Shown one piece after another: positions 12,405 to 24,921 of a stretch of 64,000 nucleotides of DNA. Position 1 is the stretch's first letter. Each line of letters opens with the position of its first letter. The stretch lies in contig NC_073693.1 of assembly GCF_029784155.1 (NCBI RefSeq), positions 155,558,848 to 155,622,847 on the forward strand, given 5' to 3'. The stretch is from Uranotaenia lowii. Its lineage: Eukaryota; Arthropoda; Insecta; Diptera; Culicidae. The notes under the pieces were generated by a model that was given only the letters and a program-made list of their open reading frames with translations, did no database searches and was not told the DNA's origin. A program made the position numbers and the translations under genes.

Positions 12405-13945
12405 TAGGTCTTTATCAGATGCGTCAGTATAAAAAACTTTCAATTGAATTTATTTCTTGTTCCTGTTCGTCTTTTTTATCAACTTTCATTGATATACCTG
12501 CAGTTTTTCTCCAGAATAAAATTATACTTTATGATTCAATTTCACTGAATACTGTTTAACCAAAAGACCTTCATTAACAAAAACGTTTAGTTTTGAATAT
12601 TTGATTCATATTCATCACTCGGAATACTCTTCTTGACCATTTCGGAGATAAAATTTCAAAAGGTAGATGTTTTATGGCTAAAAGGCGCGTTGCACTTGAT
12701 TCACCGTATGAAATGACAGAAGTTGATATTATCTACAACATTCTCTTTCAAGTAATAATAAAATCTTATAAAAAACACTCTGCTTCTGCTTCTGCTTCTG
12801 GAATATCAATCACAAAAAACTTTTTAACAAATTAGCGGATCTAAAGTCTTTTCTATGTAGCCAAAATATGCAAAACGAAAACACACTTTCATGGTTCGCA
12901 CTTGAATTGTGTGTAAACCAACAGTGAACCACATACAGTTTTTCGGTGAATGATTCTAAAAAAAAGTTTAGTTTGACCCAACCATTTATTAGTGAAGAAA
13001 TAGTTAATACATTTTTTGTAAATGTTGAACGTTTGCATTTAGTCTGGTGTACATTTTTAACTGAAAATTCTTCCGAAAAATGCATATCCTCACTCACTTT
13101 TTGTTATGAAAAAGTGGTTTATTTTATTGATAAGTTTCTCTTATGCTTGCAAAAAATCGAAAAGTTCTTTGCATTCGGCCTTTAAATAAACATCAATCTT
13201 ATATAATCCACTTTGAAGGACAGGCACTTGTTCAGTTCATGTGTCTGTTCATTTTCATCGGATTTTGTTGTTGTTCTAAAAATTTAAAAGCGCTTGATAC
13301 ATCTTCAATCAAGTACATTTGTACATGTTCGAAAAACTTTCTTTTTTTTCGTACGTCCACGAAGAATCATTATGTCATATGCATCAGTACGAAATTCATA
13401 TTTTTGAGATAAAAATTGCTGCTTTAATTAACAAGAAATCAAAATAGTTTGAATTTTTAAAATCGTTTATATGGTTCTGATTCGATCGGCAAAATTTCAA
13501 ACTGGGTCACAGGTAGACCTCATTTATTAATATGTGCTGTACAAATGAGCTGGTAATAAAAAAAAATCACATCTAGGCTTCATAGCGCCACCACATGTAT
13601 TGAATAATGCTTGGTTGAGAAATGCGCGCCCAAATATTCCAACTAATCAGTATGCTATGCAATGGGTCGACGTTTGCTCGCGACGCCTCGACCATGGAGA
13701 CGAAAAACAAAACGCCCGGCGCCCAAGCGAAAGAAAATCTCGGAAAATGGAAGCCATGACTTTTATTTGATTCAAAAAACTACAAATTTGATAATTACGA
13801 ACAATTGATGGGACTTTGTGTTGTTTTTATTCGATATAAACCGATTCGCATGCGCACAGAATATTCTAAAAATAATTTCATTAGATTCAATTCAGTAATT
13901 TCGGAGGAGTACAAACACCGTTACAAGAGAATTTTATATAATAGA

Positions 13946-14440
13946 TTGTATTAATATCAACAGAATGACAATGTTTTACTCCATCAGTCTCTCTAAATTG
14001 TATTGAAAAAGATTATTTAAATTTTTATCTATTCAAATAGTACAAAAGTTTGATGTTTGATATCCTGTGTTTCTTGTGAAACACAAAAAAAACTTCTAGT
14101 GCTAGTCTTTTATATTTGAAAAGTCTGTTTTTAAAACTCTTATCCTGTTTACAAATTATGTGGAAATTACATTACAAGGTAGAGAAACTTTTTTTTCGCT
14201 GTCCATAAGAATTTTTCCTTAATCATTTTTGAGGATTAAGATCAAACTTGATATTTTTTGAACGATTTGTATTAATCCAATCTTAGAGCTATTATAAGTT
14301 TTTTCACCGATTGATGGTTTCAATATCAAGATTAAAGCCAGTCATTGCTTTGTTGTTTTAACGTGCATCTTAACATTCATGCATCATTAGCTTGCATGCT
14401 TTACAGTTAGCTGCAGTTCTAAGAAAAACATTAAGCTTGC
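13946..14440. other. AT-rich spacer, nothing recognised
   Basis: This is low-GC sequence between the duplicated block and the next GC-richer interval, with homopolymer runs. I saw no coding frame, RNA gene or terminal inverted repeat in it. Confidence 0.4.
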
Positions 14441-15480
14441 TCCATCCTGAAGCTTAAATCTTAACAGAAGAAGGGTGCATTTCCAGCACAACAACTTACA
14501 ACGGTGACTTGTGCTCGTCAACTATAACGGACTATTCTCTGCTGCGGGCTGCGGCTATCAATTTTGATACTCGAATGTGGTAGCGCCTGACAGAAATGGT
14601 GCTAATGAGTGGGAGTTTACGGTGGGATCACACGGCTTCCAGATATTCGCAGATCTGTTTCTTCTCATCATCCTCAACGCAGCTACGATATACACTTGAT
14701 ATGGTGTGTGGGGTACATTTTCGTGAAAGTTGCGCGTGAATCCCAACCAAAAGAGAGATGCTGTGCAACCGATAGCATGGGTGTCATTTTCATCCGAATC
14801 ACGGAACGCCCGGGAAAATGGACTGATAACTGATGTAAAACCGCATAACATGTCATTCGAGGATGGCAAAGAGCCCGAAGACCACCAACCCGGGCCAGAG
14901 TCAGAGTCAAAGCCAGGCGACAGTGATGTCGAAACATGTTGCCATTCATGGGCTTTGTGCAAAGCGACGAAAGCAACAACCGGCTCACAGCATTTAACGC
15001 CCATGCACCAGACCGTCACATCACATGTGGCCCTGAACTGAACACTGCACTGGCTGCACAAAGCGTGGGTGGGGGAGATGTGATGACAGGATGTGCACAA
15101 GCAGGTTGCGATAGAAATCATAATATGTCACAGACTGTGATTTCATTCGTCACCCAGGCGAATCCGGTGCGGCGACGTTCGGGTGGTGGTTGTAGTAACC
15201 TCATCTTTAACCTCACCCATCCTTCTATCAGCCGAAAAAGGGCGCGTCCCGGCTTGAAGGATGAGAATTTCAATGGCAGGCACGGCTCTCAGTTGCCAAG
15301 AACGTAGCAGTAGATTGGTCCTTCTTCTTCACTTACCTCGTCAACATCATCTTTGCTCTGCACTGCTGCTGATGTTGTGGCAAGTGGCATAGTTAGTTGA
15401 TTTCTAATCCGAAGTGGCACCCTCACAAAACAGTGCAGTCGATTTTTAGGAAAATCGTCTATAATCCACACAACAAAGTT
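14440..15480. other. GC-richer island of unknown nature
   Basis: Base composition rises clearly above the AT-rich surroundings. Several overlapping open frames of 100-187 codons exist on both strands (the longest is minus 14558-15121), but none has a motif I know, and frames open in several phases at once point to composition rather than coding. It could be an exon, a promoter or enhancer region of a neighbouring host gene, or another element. I cannot decide from the sequence. Confidence 0.3.
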
Positions 15481-15952
15481 TCAATTTGTACTTTTATTAT
15501 AAACCACGACTGGGTTTGAATCTTTTTACCGTTTATCCTCTATTCAATGAAGGCTCCAGATTGTGATATTTTTGTCCGAGAGATATAATGGCAAAAAACA
15601 TAAAATTCAACAACTTATAAAAAAATGATAGAAGAGATGATTATAATCGAACAAGGCAACTAAACTTATATTTTCCGAGGTGCAAAGTATATAAAACCGA
15701 TTCTGACTAGTTTGAGGGCGCTGAGTTTTTTTTTCCAACAGCTCTTGTTTTCGAGATAACTTTGAAAATAAGTCAACTAAAAATTTGAAAATTAAAGTGA
15801 AAAGTAATTTTGACTTCAAATGAAAATGTTAAAGAAGTTTTCATATAGTTTATTTTTCAAAAAATCGTTTTTAAATGAAGTGAATGAATGAATTAAAATA
15901 TCTTATATGAAATACTTGTAGACGTTCTTCTGTGATGTCAGAAATAGGTGTA
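15481..15952. other. AT-rich spacer, nothing recognised
   Basis: No gene or terminal repeat was found. The stretch 15720-15780 (CTTGTTTTCGAGATAACTTTGAAA) resembles text near 10650 inside the hAT element, so part of it may be old repeat sequence. Confidence 0.3.
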
Positions 15953-16903
15953 GGGGAGAGTGGGGATACTTGATCCCCTTTTCTTATTTTCACCATATCT
16001 TTTTGGAAAAATTTAGCAACTCGCCGTCTTTGACATTTTCTGACAGCTTGTAACTTCAAGTTTCTATACTCCAAAAATTAGAATGATACTTGAACCCGTT
16101 GATGAACTAGAAGCATTTTCGTGGGAGTTAAAAAATTGCGATTTTTCTGAAGTTAGGGGAGACTTGATCCCCTATTGAAGGAGACTTGATCTTTTATTCA
16201 GGAAGCCCCAATCCTTGTATAAAAATCAAACAAAACCCCAAGATAGAATGTTAATTGACTATTTTTGTCATGTTTGTTCTCATTTCACAATTTATAGCAG
16301 ACATAAGAAGAAAATTCTATAACTTTGTCTCAACGCTAATAACATTGCATACCTAAAGGCGCTATTTTTTATAATTAAGAGAAAATTAATTATTTTTGCT
16401 CTTTTCTTCAGACAATTGTTTGATAAATATTAGTTTTTGGATAAATATTAGTAATTTCGTAATCAGCAATCATAACGATCAATTCAGAAGAAGAATATGC
16501 CGTTTGGAAGGGGGATCAATTGTACCCATAATCAACATTTTAGAAAACTTTTTCCGAAAAAAGTTGAGAGTTTTCCATTGCTTTGAAAATATGGCATTAT
16601 GAAGTTCATTTTACGCTCGAACGATTGATACATTGGAACAAATATTTTTTTCATAATTTTCCCATGTAAGGAACATTTTTAAGTGATGAAAAAATATCTT
16701 CAAGTTACATTTTGTGAAATTTTTCAAACAAAGTTCAATTACTCAAACAATTATTTTGTAAAATTTTTTTTAACTACAAGCATTGTTATTTTGCTCATTT
16801 TGGCACATTTTTCCAGAACATTTGATCTTTGTAAGACATTCCAGTTTCGAGATATAGCTAAGGAATCAAGTATCCCCAGGGATCAAGTATCCTCATTCTC
16901 CCC
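15953..16903. mobile_element. TA-flanked MITE with ACTTGATCCCC repeats
   Basis: The termini are GGGGAGAGTGGGGATACTTG and, inward from the right, GGGGAGAATGAGGATACTTG (18 of 20 identical), followed on both sides by ATCCC. TA lies at 15951-15952 and 16904-16905. The word GACTTGATC recurs at about 16159 and 16183, and ATCAAGTAT occurs twice at the right end, so transposase-binding-like words are iterated inside the ends. No transposase is encoded. An inverted, partly deleted relative lies at about 52160-52615. Confidence 0.82.
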
Positions 16904-17096
16904 TAATGTTATTTATTCAAAAATAATAAACGTAGAAATTAATCTTTTCAAAGCTTAGTATCTCGGAAATAGGAATACTAGGCAGTATCCTAATCCTTGA
17001 TTGAATGGAAGTCAATAGATAAATTTAAAATCAGTTTTTGTTTTGCTTATAAATTAGTTGGTTCATCAGTTACCAAAAATCGATTTTACTCTCAGT

Positions 17097-18446
17097 CAGG
17101 TTTGCCAACTTTTTCCACAAATTCAGGGAGCTTGAAAATAAAAATTAGGGAAAATCAGGCTGACATAAAATGATCGAGCTGAGTACCTTTTTTGGTCACC
17201 GTTGTGAATGTTATGGAGCTGAAACACAGTACCGTTCATGATACTCTTAAATTAGCAACATGCTCACTGTCACTTCAACCTATAAACGTGACATTTTTTT
17301 TTATTTCATGCCTTTTACTCATATTTCCTATCAAAGATTGACCAGTTTTCACAAGTTTAACTGACGAAATAAAGCATTTTTCAACTATGGGTTCGGCAGT
17401 TGTTTTAAAATCTTCCTTATGTACTTTTTTTATTCAAACTTTATTATTTGATATTGTTATTAAAGCCTTTTGCAGAAATTCTCCATAGTAGTTCTCGCGA
17501 AGTAAAGCTTAAATGTGGCAGATTTCAAAAGTTTTCGTAGCAAGAAATACGCAAGAACAGATTTTTGAACATGTAACCAAAATTTCGATTTCTATAGAAA
17601 TTTGAACGAATGTTTGCATAAGATTATCATATTTTCAAGTCATTAATCCTCTAATTAAATAATTTCGATAAAAAGTACATTTGCCTAAGTTGCTGACTTT
17701 GAAACACAAATGAATCTTATATAAACCCGTTAATATACTTAATTTTCTGAAGATTATGCAAGTGGCTGATTGTTGGGCGAAAACGTGCTATGTTTAACCG
17801 TAAAACATCCAGTTTTTTATAAGGAATTTCGCAATAAATATCTAAGATGAATAGAAACTGTAGAATAAAACATGTTTTGCAAAATTTAAGTTAAAGCAAT
17901 ACTCAACTTTCCCGAAGACGGCAAGTAATTTTGACTTTGAAGTTGAAGAAATTTTATTTAATTTTTCCTTCTGTTGAAACGAAGTTCCTATAAAATTACT
18001 ACCAAAATAAATTATAGATATTTTTCAAAGTTCAAGTTACAAAGCTTTGCAGTCTTCAACAAAAGGTAAAAAGTAATAAAAAGGTATCAGTGATTCTGAA
18101 TTTCGATGCAAAAGACAAAATTCAACAAAAGATTCGAGTTCAGGACGCCAAAATCTTCTTAAACCAGTCATAAAACATTGAAAGAAAATTTGGAATCCAA
18201 CAGAGTTTGAAGTTATTGATTTCAAGGATGGAGTAACGGCGAGCAAGCACCAAATTTCTATTGATTTTTGAACGCATTTGTACAAAGTTCTGCTTACTGA
18301 AACATTCAATTTTCTGTTAAAACCAAAAATCAGGCAAAGTCAGGCTTATTCCCAAAAATCAGGGCAAAATCGAGGCTTATCAGAATATCAGACTGGACCG
18401 CCAAAATCAGGCAAATCCTGAAAAATTGGGTGCCTTGGCATCTCTG
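17097..18446. mobile_element. Probable hAT-like MITE with CAGG...TTGCCAA ends
   Basis: The left end is CAGGTTTGCCAACTTTTTCC. The right end read inward is CAGAGATGCCAAGGCACCC. Eight bases next to each end are similar but not identical (CTCTCAGT at 17089-17096; CTCACAAT at 18447-18454). Inside both ends the words AATCAGG, CAGGCTTA and CAGGCAAA recur. It resembles the CCGG-word MITEs at 20442 and 26813 in layout. No coding frame. The imperfect target duplication makes the boundaries tentative. Confidence 0.5.
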
Positions 18447-19470
18447 CTCACAATTATCAATCAAGAGCATTCAAAAACATTCAAAACATATACACCAAAA
18501 ATGGTGTTCCCCAATTTTATTCAAGCACAAGCTTCATAAACTGGATTTTAGCACGAGTCGAAAATTTATTCAACTGCTTGTCTCGTTGAATAATACGTCA
18601 AGTGCTGGGAAACAACGAATTTCATACCAAATATTGTATCAATTCAAATTAATCTTCCAGAAACACATCTCAACAAATCACCACATTGAAAATTTCAGAT
18701 CAAGTTGGTCGTGATTTAAAAATTTGCAAGCCAAAAACCAGTGTTGAAAAGAAACAGTTTTGATACTGTGTTCAGTGTCGTAAAGTAGGCTTTTCAGCAC
18801 TGCATTGAAATTCTTTCGCAAACCAATGAAGAATTTTTTATTGTTTTTGACACTTATGATTATATAAATTTATTTCGTATAATTTCCAGCAAGCATTCTT
18901 AAGAATAAATTTCTTTTGTTTAATACAATATAAACTGCTGTGCTGAAAGTTCTACACTTGAAATTACCCAGTCAACATCTCAAAACTAATATGTTTTGTA
19001 ATTTTTAATGAAACCAAGAAATATTTTATCTCTGAAATTTCATTGGGTTAAAAATATATTTGAAATTTCGTAAAAATTACTGCAGAAATAAAACTCCAGA
19101 AAATTGATTATTAACTTAAAAATTTCAATTCAGTTCTTTGATAGAAATAAAATATATTGCGTTATAATCCCTAAATCGTACCAGATTGTTTTTACCCTTT
19201 AAAGTTATAGGAGTGTCAATCTGTGTATCTAATGTCTAGATAAGGATTTCATGAGTTCATGAGTCATATGAATAACTCACTATGAATCTTATCTCAAGTT
19301 ACACTGACTGTTCTATAAAACTCTTTAATTTCTTATGAAACCAAAACTTGATGTAGTAGCGTCTTAAAATCCCTTGAGAATAAAGAAAAAAAAAATAGTA
19401 TGACTTGGGTATGATTGCTTATTATATACAAAGGAATGTAAACTTTCCAAGGTGCGAGTCTAACCTAGGC
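18447..19470. other. AT-rich spacer, nothing recognised
   Basis: I found no coding frame with a motif, RNA gene or paired termini here. Confidence 0.35.
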
Positions 19471-20441
19471 TTGTCAGATACGTTTAGAAAAAAGCGGGAC
19501 ATTTCACGAAAAAAGCGGGACACAGCCGAAAAAGCAGGACATTTCAGAAACTTTTGAAAAAAGCTTAATTCCGAAGCCATACTTATACCTTCAGCCAAAG
19601 TTGTTTATAGGAAGAACACAAAGGTTTTTTATTTCGCGGATTAATTTTGCCCAGTTTTTCTTACATGCCTTCTGATTTCACATTTTTAGCCATAAGCACG
19701 GTTGTTTTCCACGGTCCTCACGAAAAACACGTTATTTGAGAGAAAATATTTCAAGTCCAACATGTAAACGGCAGATTTGATACCGCGTAAAAAACCTTTG
19801 TGTACTACCAAAAGATATATAAAATGTGTGTTAAAAATATGAAAACTTAAGAAAACTTTCACCATTTTCTACTTTGGACAATTGAGTCGAAAAAGGTGAT
19901 GTGTAATATAAGGCATTAGTATTAAGATTCCCTCAAAAAATTGAGGTTTGTAATCATTTGGAGGCAACTTGAACAATATTTTTTTGCATACCAAAGTTAT
20001 TTACATTGCATTGATTGAAAGTGCTTTAAGGACGCTTAACTAAAACAAAATCTTACTGTTACGCTAATAACTTTAGAGCCATTAAGTTTTGTTTAATATA
20101 AACTATGAAAAATGCTGCTTGTTTTCAGAAGAAAGACTTTACTGTAAGGTTTCCTGTGCTGAACCAATGGATTGAAATTGAGGCTAAAGATTGATTTTGT
20201 CTTGTGTAATTCAGTAAACTTTGTTTAAGTTTCCCAAAAAAAGCAGGAAATTGTGTTAAGTTTGTTAAGTTTGGCTCAGACATTTTGGCATAAGTGGATA
20301 ACACGAACTGAGCATATCACTCCGATAATATCTGACCCTGATCTTGATCATGATTCTCATCCGAAATCTGTTGATTATTCTTATTCCAACGTGATTCTGA
20401 TCGGAACCCAAAACGATGATCTTGACATCAACTCCCTAGCA
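19471..20441. repeat. GCGGGACA direct repeats and a decayed GATC-rich tract
   Basis: At 19489-19548 the word AAAAAGC(G/A)GGACA occurs three times within 60 bp; AAAAAAAGCAGGA recurs near 20236. Such iterated words mark the end of a non-autonomous element, but the partner end is not clear. From about 20320 to 20430 the sequence is a degenerate run of CTGATC/TTGATC/GATTCTGATC words, like the tract at 21340-21590. The 63-codon frame across it is a by-product of the simple repeat. Confidence 0.4.
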
Positions 20442-20861
20442 TAAGGTGCCAGATTTCCTGGTTTTATCAGGGTTTGCCCTGATATTTCATTTACAATTTT
20501 GGCTCAGTTTCACGGATTTCATTGGAAGAGCCCAAATTTTTCTCAGGTTTATTTTCTTTTTCATTTTCAAATCAAACTAAAAATACAAATTGTGTTTTAT
20601 TTAAGCGCCCAAAATGAATTTTTTTTGAACAACTTTCAGAAAAGAAATCATGAAAGATTTTTTTGAAAGACAAAAATACTTTTTAAAGTGTGCTGATGAA
20701 TTTTAATGTTAGTTTTATATTCAGGTTTTTTTTTATTTTTATGAGCCATTCCTGGGTTTTTAATCAAATTTGCCCGGATTTTGGTCCGAAATTTTGAAAT
20801 CAAAGCCTGGATTTAAGTTTGTCCGGCCTGGATACGAGCTGGAACAAATCTGGCAACCTTA
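20442..20861. mobile_element. hAT-like MITE with TAAGGTTGCCAGAT ends (copy 1)
   Basis: The left end is TAAGGTGCCAGATTTCCTGG and the right end read inward is TAAGGTTGCCAGATTTGTTC. The flanks CCCTAGCA (20434-20441) and CTCTAACA (20862-20869) match at 6 of 8 positions. The interior starts and ends with TTTGCCC(T/G)GAT and GTCCGGCCTGG words. It is the same family as 26813-27310, where the 8-bp duplication is exact. Confidence 0.6.
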
Positions 20862-20869
20862 CTCTAACA

Positions 20870-22200
20870 AGGTTGCCGAAATCACAGGAACATCTGTTAC
20901 AAATTGTGTCAAAGAACACACAATTTTCAAAATATTCACAGATTTCACAGATTATAAAATTATTGTACATTTTTCCAAATCCTTTTTTTTTAATTCCTTT
21001 ACAGAAAACAATCCCAGAATTTTTGAGCAAAATCACAGAAAGTCAGAATATTTATTTGTTAAATCCCAGATTTTTTTTTGTTGATAAACTTGACCGCTAG
21101 TGCTAGAACCCGCCTTCAGGCGGGGATAATCAAATAGTCATAAAATCCGAATCGAATAGATATTTCCACAATTTTTGTTCGCTCGATGATGTTGTATTAA
21201 GATTCTGTAATGATGACAACTGTTTGAAATGCGCGTGGCATTCGTTATAGCTAAAAGAAGCCTAAAAACCAATAATAGCGATAAAATGGCCACCAATCAG
21301 CAATCTGGCATTAACCTTATTCTAGAGGGTTAATTTTTAATGCTGATCCTGAATTTTGATTCTGATCTGGAACATGATCTGAACTTACTTTGAATCCTTA
21401 TATAAATCTGGAGAATGCTCTGCAGTATGATCATGTATCAAGACAGTCATCTTGATCCTGGGTCTGAACACAGTACTGATCCAAGATCCTCTTTTCATAT
21501 TTGTTCTGGATTCGGAGCCCCATTCTGTATTCTGTTGCCAATAATGATCGTGAATAGCGTATCAGATCATGGCTCCTGATCCAGTATTATATTCGAAACA
21601 CATCAACAGATTTTGAATCATATTTTAGACTTTCAAAACATGTCTCTAAAAATGAAAACTTCTATAATTTTATTTGAGTATTTTGTGGTTTTACAATAAA
21701 AGTGAATAAATTCGATCGAAATTCGTGAATTCCTCGTTTAGTCTAAATGCAATGCATCATCACGAATAAAGCGCAAGAATATTGACTAACCCTATTTCCG
21801 ACTCATACATCGAGTGGCCGTTCAAAATCCCCCAGATGAAAATTTTCGATTCAATTAATAATGTAAACAATTTCGCCTAAACCTGTAACGGTATGTATAG
21901 AAGATCTCCTTTTTGCATTGATTTTTCCTGATTTTCAAAAACATATGAGGCCCTTGGAGTCTAAGGGGTATAAGTGCATAAAAGTTGATTTCGAGAAAAA
22001 AAAAAATAAACACTTAGAGTTCGTTATGTTCCATTAAATTCCAAAAATATTTTTTTACCAAATTTCTCTATGAGCTTGATCTTCTAAATTAAAAAAAAAA
22101 ATCATTTTACAACATTTTTGGGAAAAACAACGACTTTTTGACGTAAATTGAGACGACACATGATTTTTGATTTTTGCATTTATACCCCTTTAGGTCCAAA
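20870..22200. other. AT-rich sequence with hairpin and GATC-word tract
   Basis: Immediately right of the MITE, AGGTTGCCGAAATCACAGGA begins what looks like a relative of the same family, ending near 21110. At 21109-21124 CCCGCCTTCAGGCGGG is a perfect 7-bp-stem hairpin. The stretch 21340-21590 repeats TGATCC/CTGATC/TGATCT words in a decayed pattern. Nothing codes for a recognisable protein. Confidence 0.35.
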
Positions 22201-24921
22201 CCCAAGTAACACAGATCAATCTAACTAGCATTTCGATGTTTTATTATGGTTTTATTACGGCTTTTTTGTGCAGCTCGTTTTATGATGGTTTTATTATGGT
22301 CATGCGAAATGCTTATATTTTTTAATCGACCATCTGTTTTCAGAAAGTTTTGAAAACGCTCATAAATCTTCCATTAAACATACTGTTTTAGTTATTTAGA
22401 GAGAGTTAGAAATGCTATGTTTAAACTATAATAAAACACAAAATAAGAAGTTTGCTCCAAGCTTTTTTTTGCATGTTCTATAATAGCACTCAGTGCCTGA
22501 TAACTAAACCGCCATAAAACTTAGTGACATTTCTCGATCAAGATGTCAGAACAGGACACGCTCAGATTAGATAGCACATATTTGAATTGGAATTCCCATT
22601 ATTACTCATTTTTGATAAGTTCTGTGTGTTGATTTTGAGTTAAAATAATAAAAAATTATATAAATCTATGAAAACTTCGAATTACCGGAAGTGGAATGAA
22701 TAACTCTACAATATGAGTATTGAGTGAAAGGGTTCAAATAGGAGGAACAAAATTTGTTGCTTGACGCCATCATTAATACAAGATGGCAGCTTCCGCTTTT
22801 ATTTTCAAGGTTGTAAATAACTGAAAATATCATGAAACCTTATTAATATTGTTATTAGGTGAAAGTAATAAACGAGTAGAAGCCGAATTTCGTTGTCCGT
22901 CGCCATCTTAAAATTCCAAGATGGTGGCTACCACTCAACTTGAAAATACTGTAAATGACTGAAAATCGCCTCAAATCCTTAGAATATGGGCATTAGTTGA
23001 AAGAGATGAACCATTAAAAGTCGAAGTTCGTTATTTGACGCCATTCAAATTCAAGATGGCGGTTTCCGCTGAACTTTGAAATGTTGTGTATGGATTATAA
23101 TCGTATGAAACCCCAACAATATTGGTATTGGGTAAAAGGGCTAAACGAGTAGTCGATTTTCTCTTTTCGCTTTACTCTGAAATACTGTAAGTGACCCAAA
23201 ATCGCACAAAGCAACCACAATACAAACCCCAATCGTTTTGGCAACATTCGATTAAGGAAACATCCGATTTTGGCACATGCCCCTAAATCAAACAAATAGC
23301 AAAAACAACATAACCTGATAGTTTCCACTTTAATAGGACAAATAAAATTTAGACATATTAGCATGATAGACATAATACAATGACATAAATAGCAAATATG
23401 ACAAAAAACAAAAACTATCGACAAAACACGAAAAGAGCTAAATGCATCAAAAACATGATAAAAAATGTAGTACTAAGTAAAAACAAAGTTGGGAAAAAAA
23501 TCGTTCGATTGTGGGAATTTCTAGTGACTTTCAATGATTTCAATCATTTTATAGTTCAGTGGAAGTCGCAATCTTGGATTTCAAGATGACGCCTGATAGC
23601 GAAATTTGTATTCTACTCGTTGATCCTTTTCAACTTTCTACCTTTATTGTGGGAGTTTCATGTGATTTTCAGTGATTAACAGCATTTTAATGTTGAGTGG
23701 AAGCCGCCATCTTGGATTTCAAGTTGACGTCCGATAGCGAAATTCGACTTCTTATAGTTTAGCCCTTTCACCAAATACCAATATTGTGGGCCTTTCATGC
23801 GATTCTCAGTGACTAACAGCAGTTCAAAGTTCAGCGGAAGACGCCATCTTGGTTTTCAAGATGGCGTCGAAAAGAAAAAAAATCGGCTTCTTCTAGTTTA
23901 GCTCTTTCAACCAATACCCATATAGTGGTTGTTTAATGCGATTTTTTGTCATTTACAGCATTAAAAGTTCAGCGGATGCCGCCATCTTGGATTTCAAGAT
24001 GGCGTCTGATAGCGAAATTCGACTTCTACTCGTTTAGCCCTTTCACCCGATGCCCATTTTGTTGGGGTTTCATGCGATTTCAAGTCATTTACAACATTTT
24101 AAAGTTCAGCGGAAGCCGCCATCTCGGATTTCAAGATTTTGACTTCAACTCATGATTTATTCCACGGGTCATTCACAATCAATCCCTTTTCATTCAAAAA
24201 GTCTGTCCTCATTTACTGTACTAATGATTAACAACTCAGAAATGAGGAACTCATCCTTAGCGTGTAATTGGTTGGCTTGCAAGAGAAACGTCAAATCGTA
24301 GCTTTTTTTGGGGTCATCATTAAACCATAATAAAACTATGAATTGACTCACGCCATGTTGGTTGCAAAATCGAAGGGCACAAAATGACGCCATCTTGATG
24401 GATTCACAATGCAAGCATTGGAAAATATTTTTTCAGGCCTTTTTTCCATCAATTCCATCATGATTGACCATCGGATTTGACGAGGCGCATTTATTTTAAA
24501 ATACTATTTCATACACATTTTACCTAAAATCTTGACTGGCAGTAGAAAAGATGCTCATTGTATGGTTAAAACATTGGTTTTTTAGCTATTAATATTACCA
24601 GATCATATCTGAATAATGCCATCATCATTCATCAACCATTATGGTTGCTGGAAAAAAAAAACTCGGAGAAAACACAGAAGCGAAAAAAACAAAAATTTCT
24701 AAATTGTTAATAATAGCTTTTTAAAAGCTTTGGTGACCAACATTGATGACCAACAATGATACGTCTTGATGACGTTTCTAGGGTAGGGCCAAATAGCCTG
24801 ATTTTGGCTTTATAAGAGTTCAGGTGATGTTATAGAATGCACTTTAGCTTTTTATGAAGATAAATGCTATAGTCCAAACAAAATTTTGCTGACCATAATA
24901 AAGCTAAAATTGTTACTTGGG
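22201..24921. mobile_element. 2.7-kb element with CCCAAGTAACA ends enclosing inverted short-repeat arrays
   Basis: CCCAAGTAACA opens the segment and TGTTACTTGGG closes it, and both ends carry nearby TTTTATTATGG/CCATAATAAA. Inside, an approximately 140-bp unit containing AAGATGGCGG, TTCCGCTGAA and GAAATTCGACTTC words is repeated about four times in one direction (about 22690-23190) and about five times in the opposite direction (about 23510-24150), around a unique centre. No transposase is seen and no target duplication was resolved, so it may be one foldback-like element or a MITE with an internal satellite. Confidence 0.5.

Larger units (their letters stand above)
8996..13945. repeat. Second half of the large tandem duplication (unit D2)
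   Basis: It matches D1 end to end but is longer because it carries two insertions D1 lacks (9797-11428 and 11476-12404). It lacks the TA-transposon that D1 carries. The copies have diverged by many substitutions and small indels, so the duplication is old. No host gene is seen. A short (TTCTGC)n run lies at about 12780-12798. Confidence 0.7.

Noticed and set aside
14558..15121. 187-codon minus-strand frame as a gene
   Set aside because: Frames are open in four or more phases over the same bases and none has a motif. I keep the region only as unassigned.
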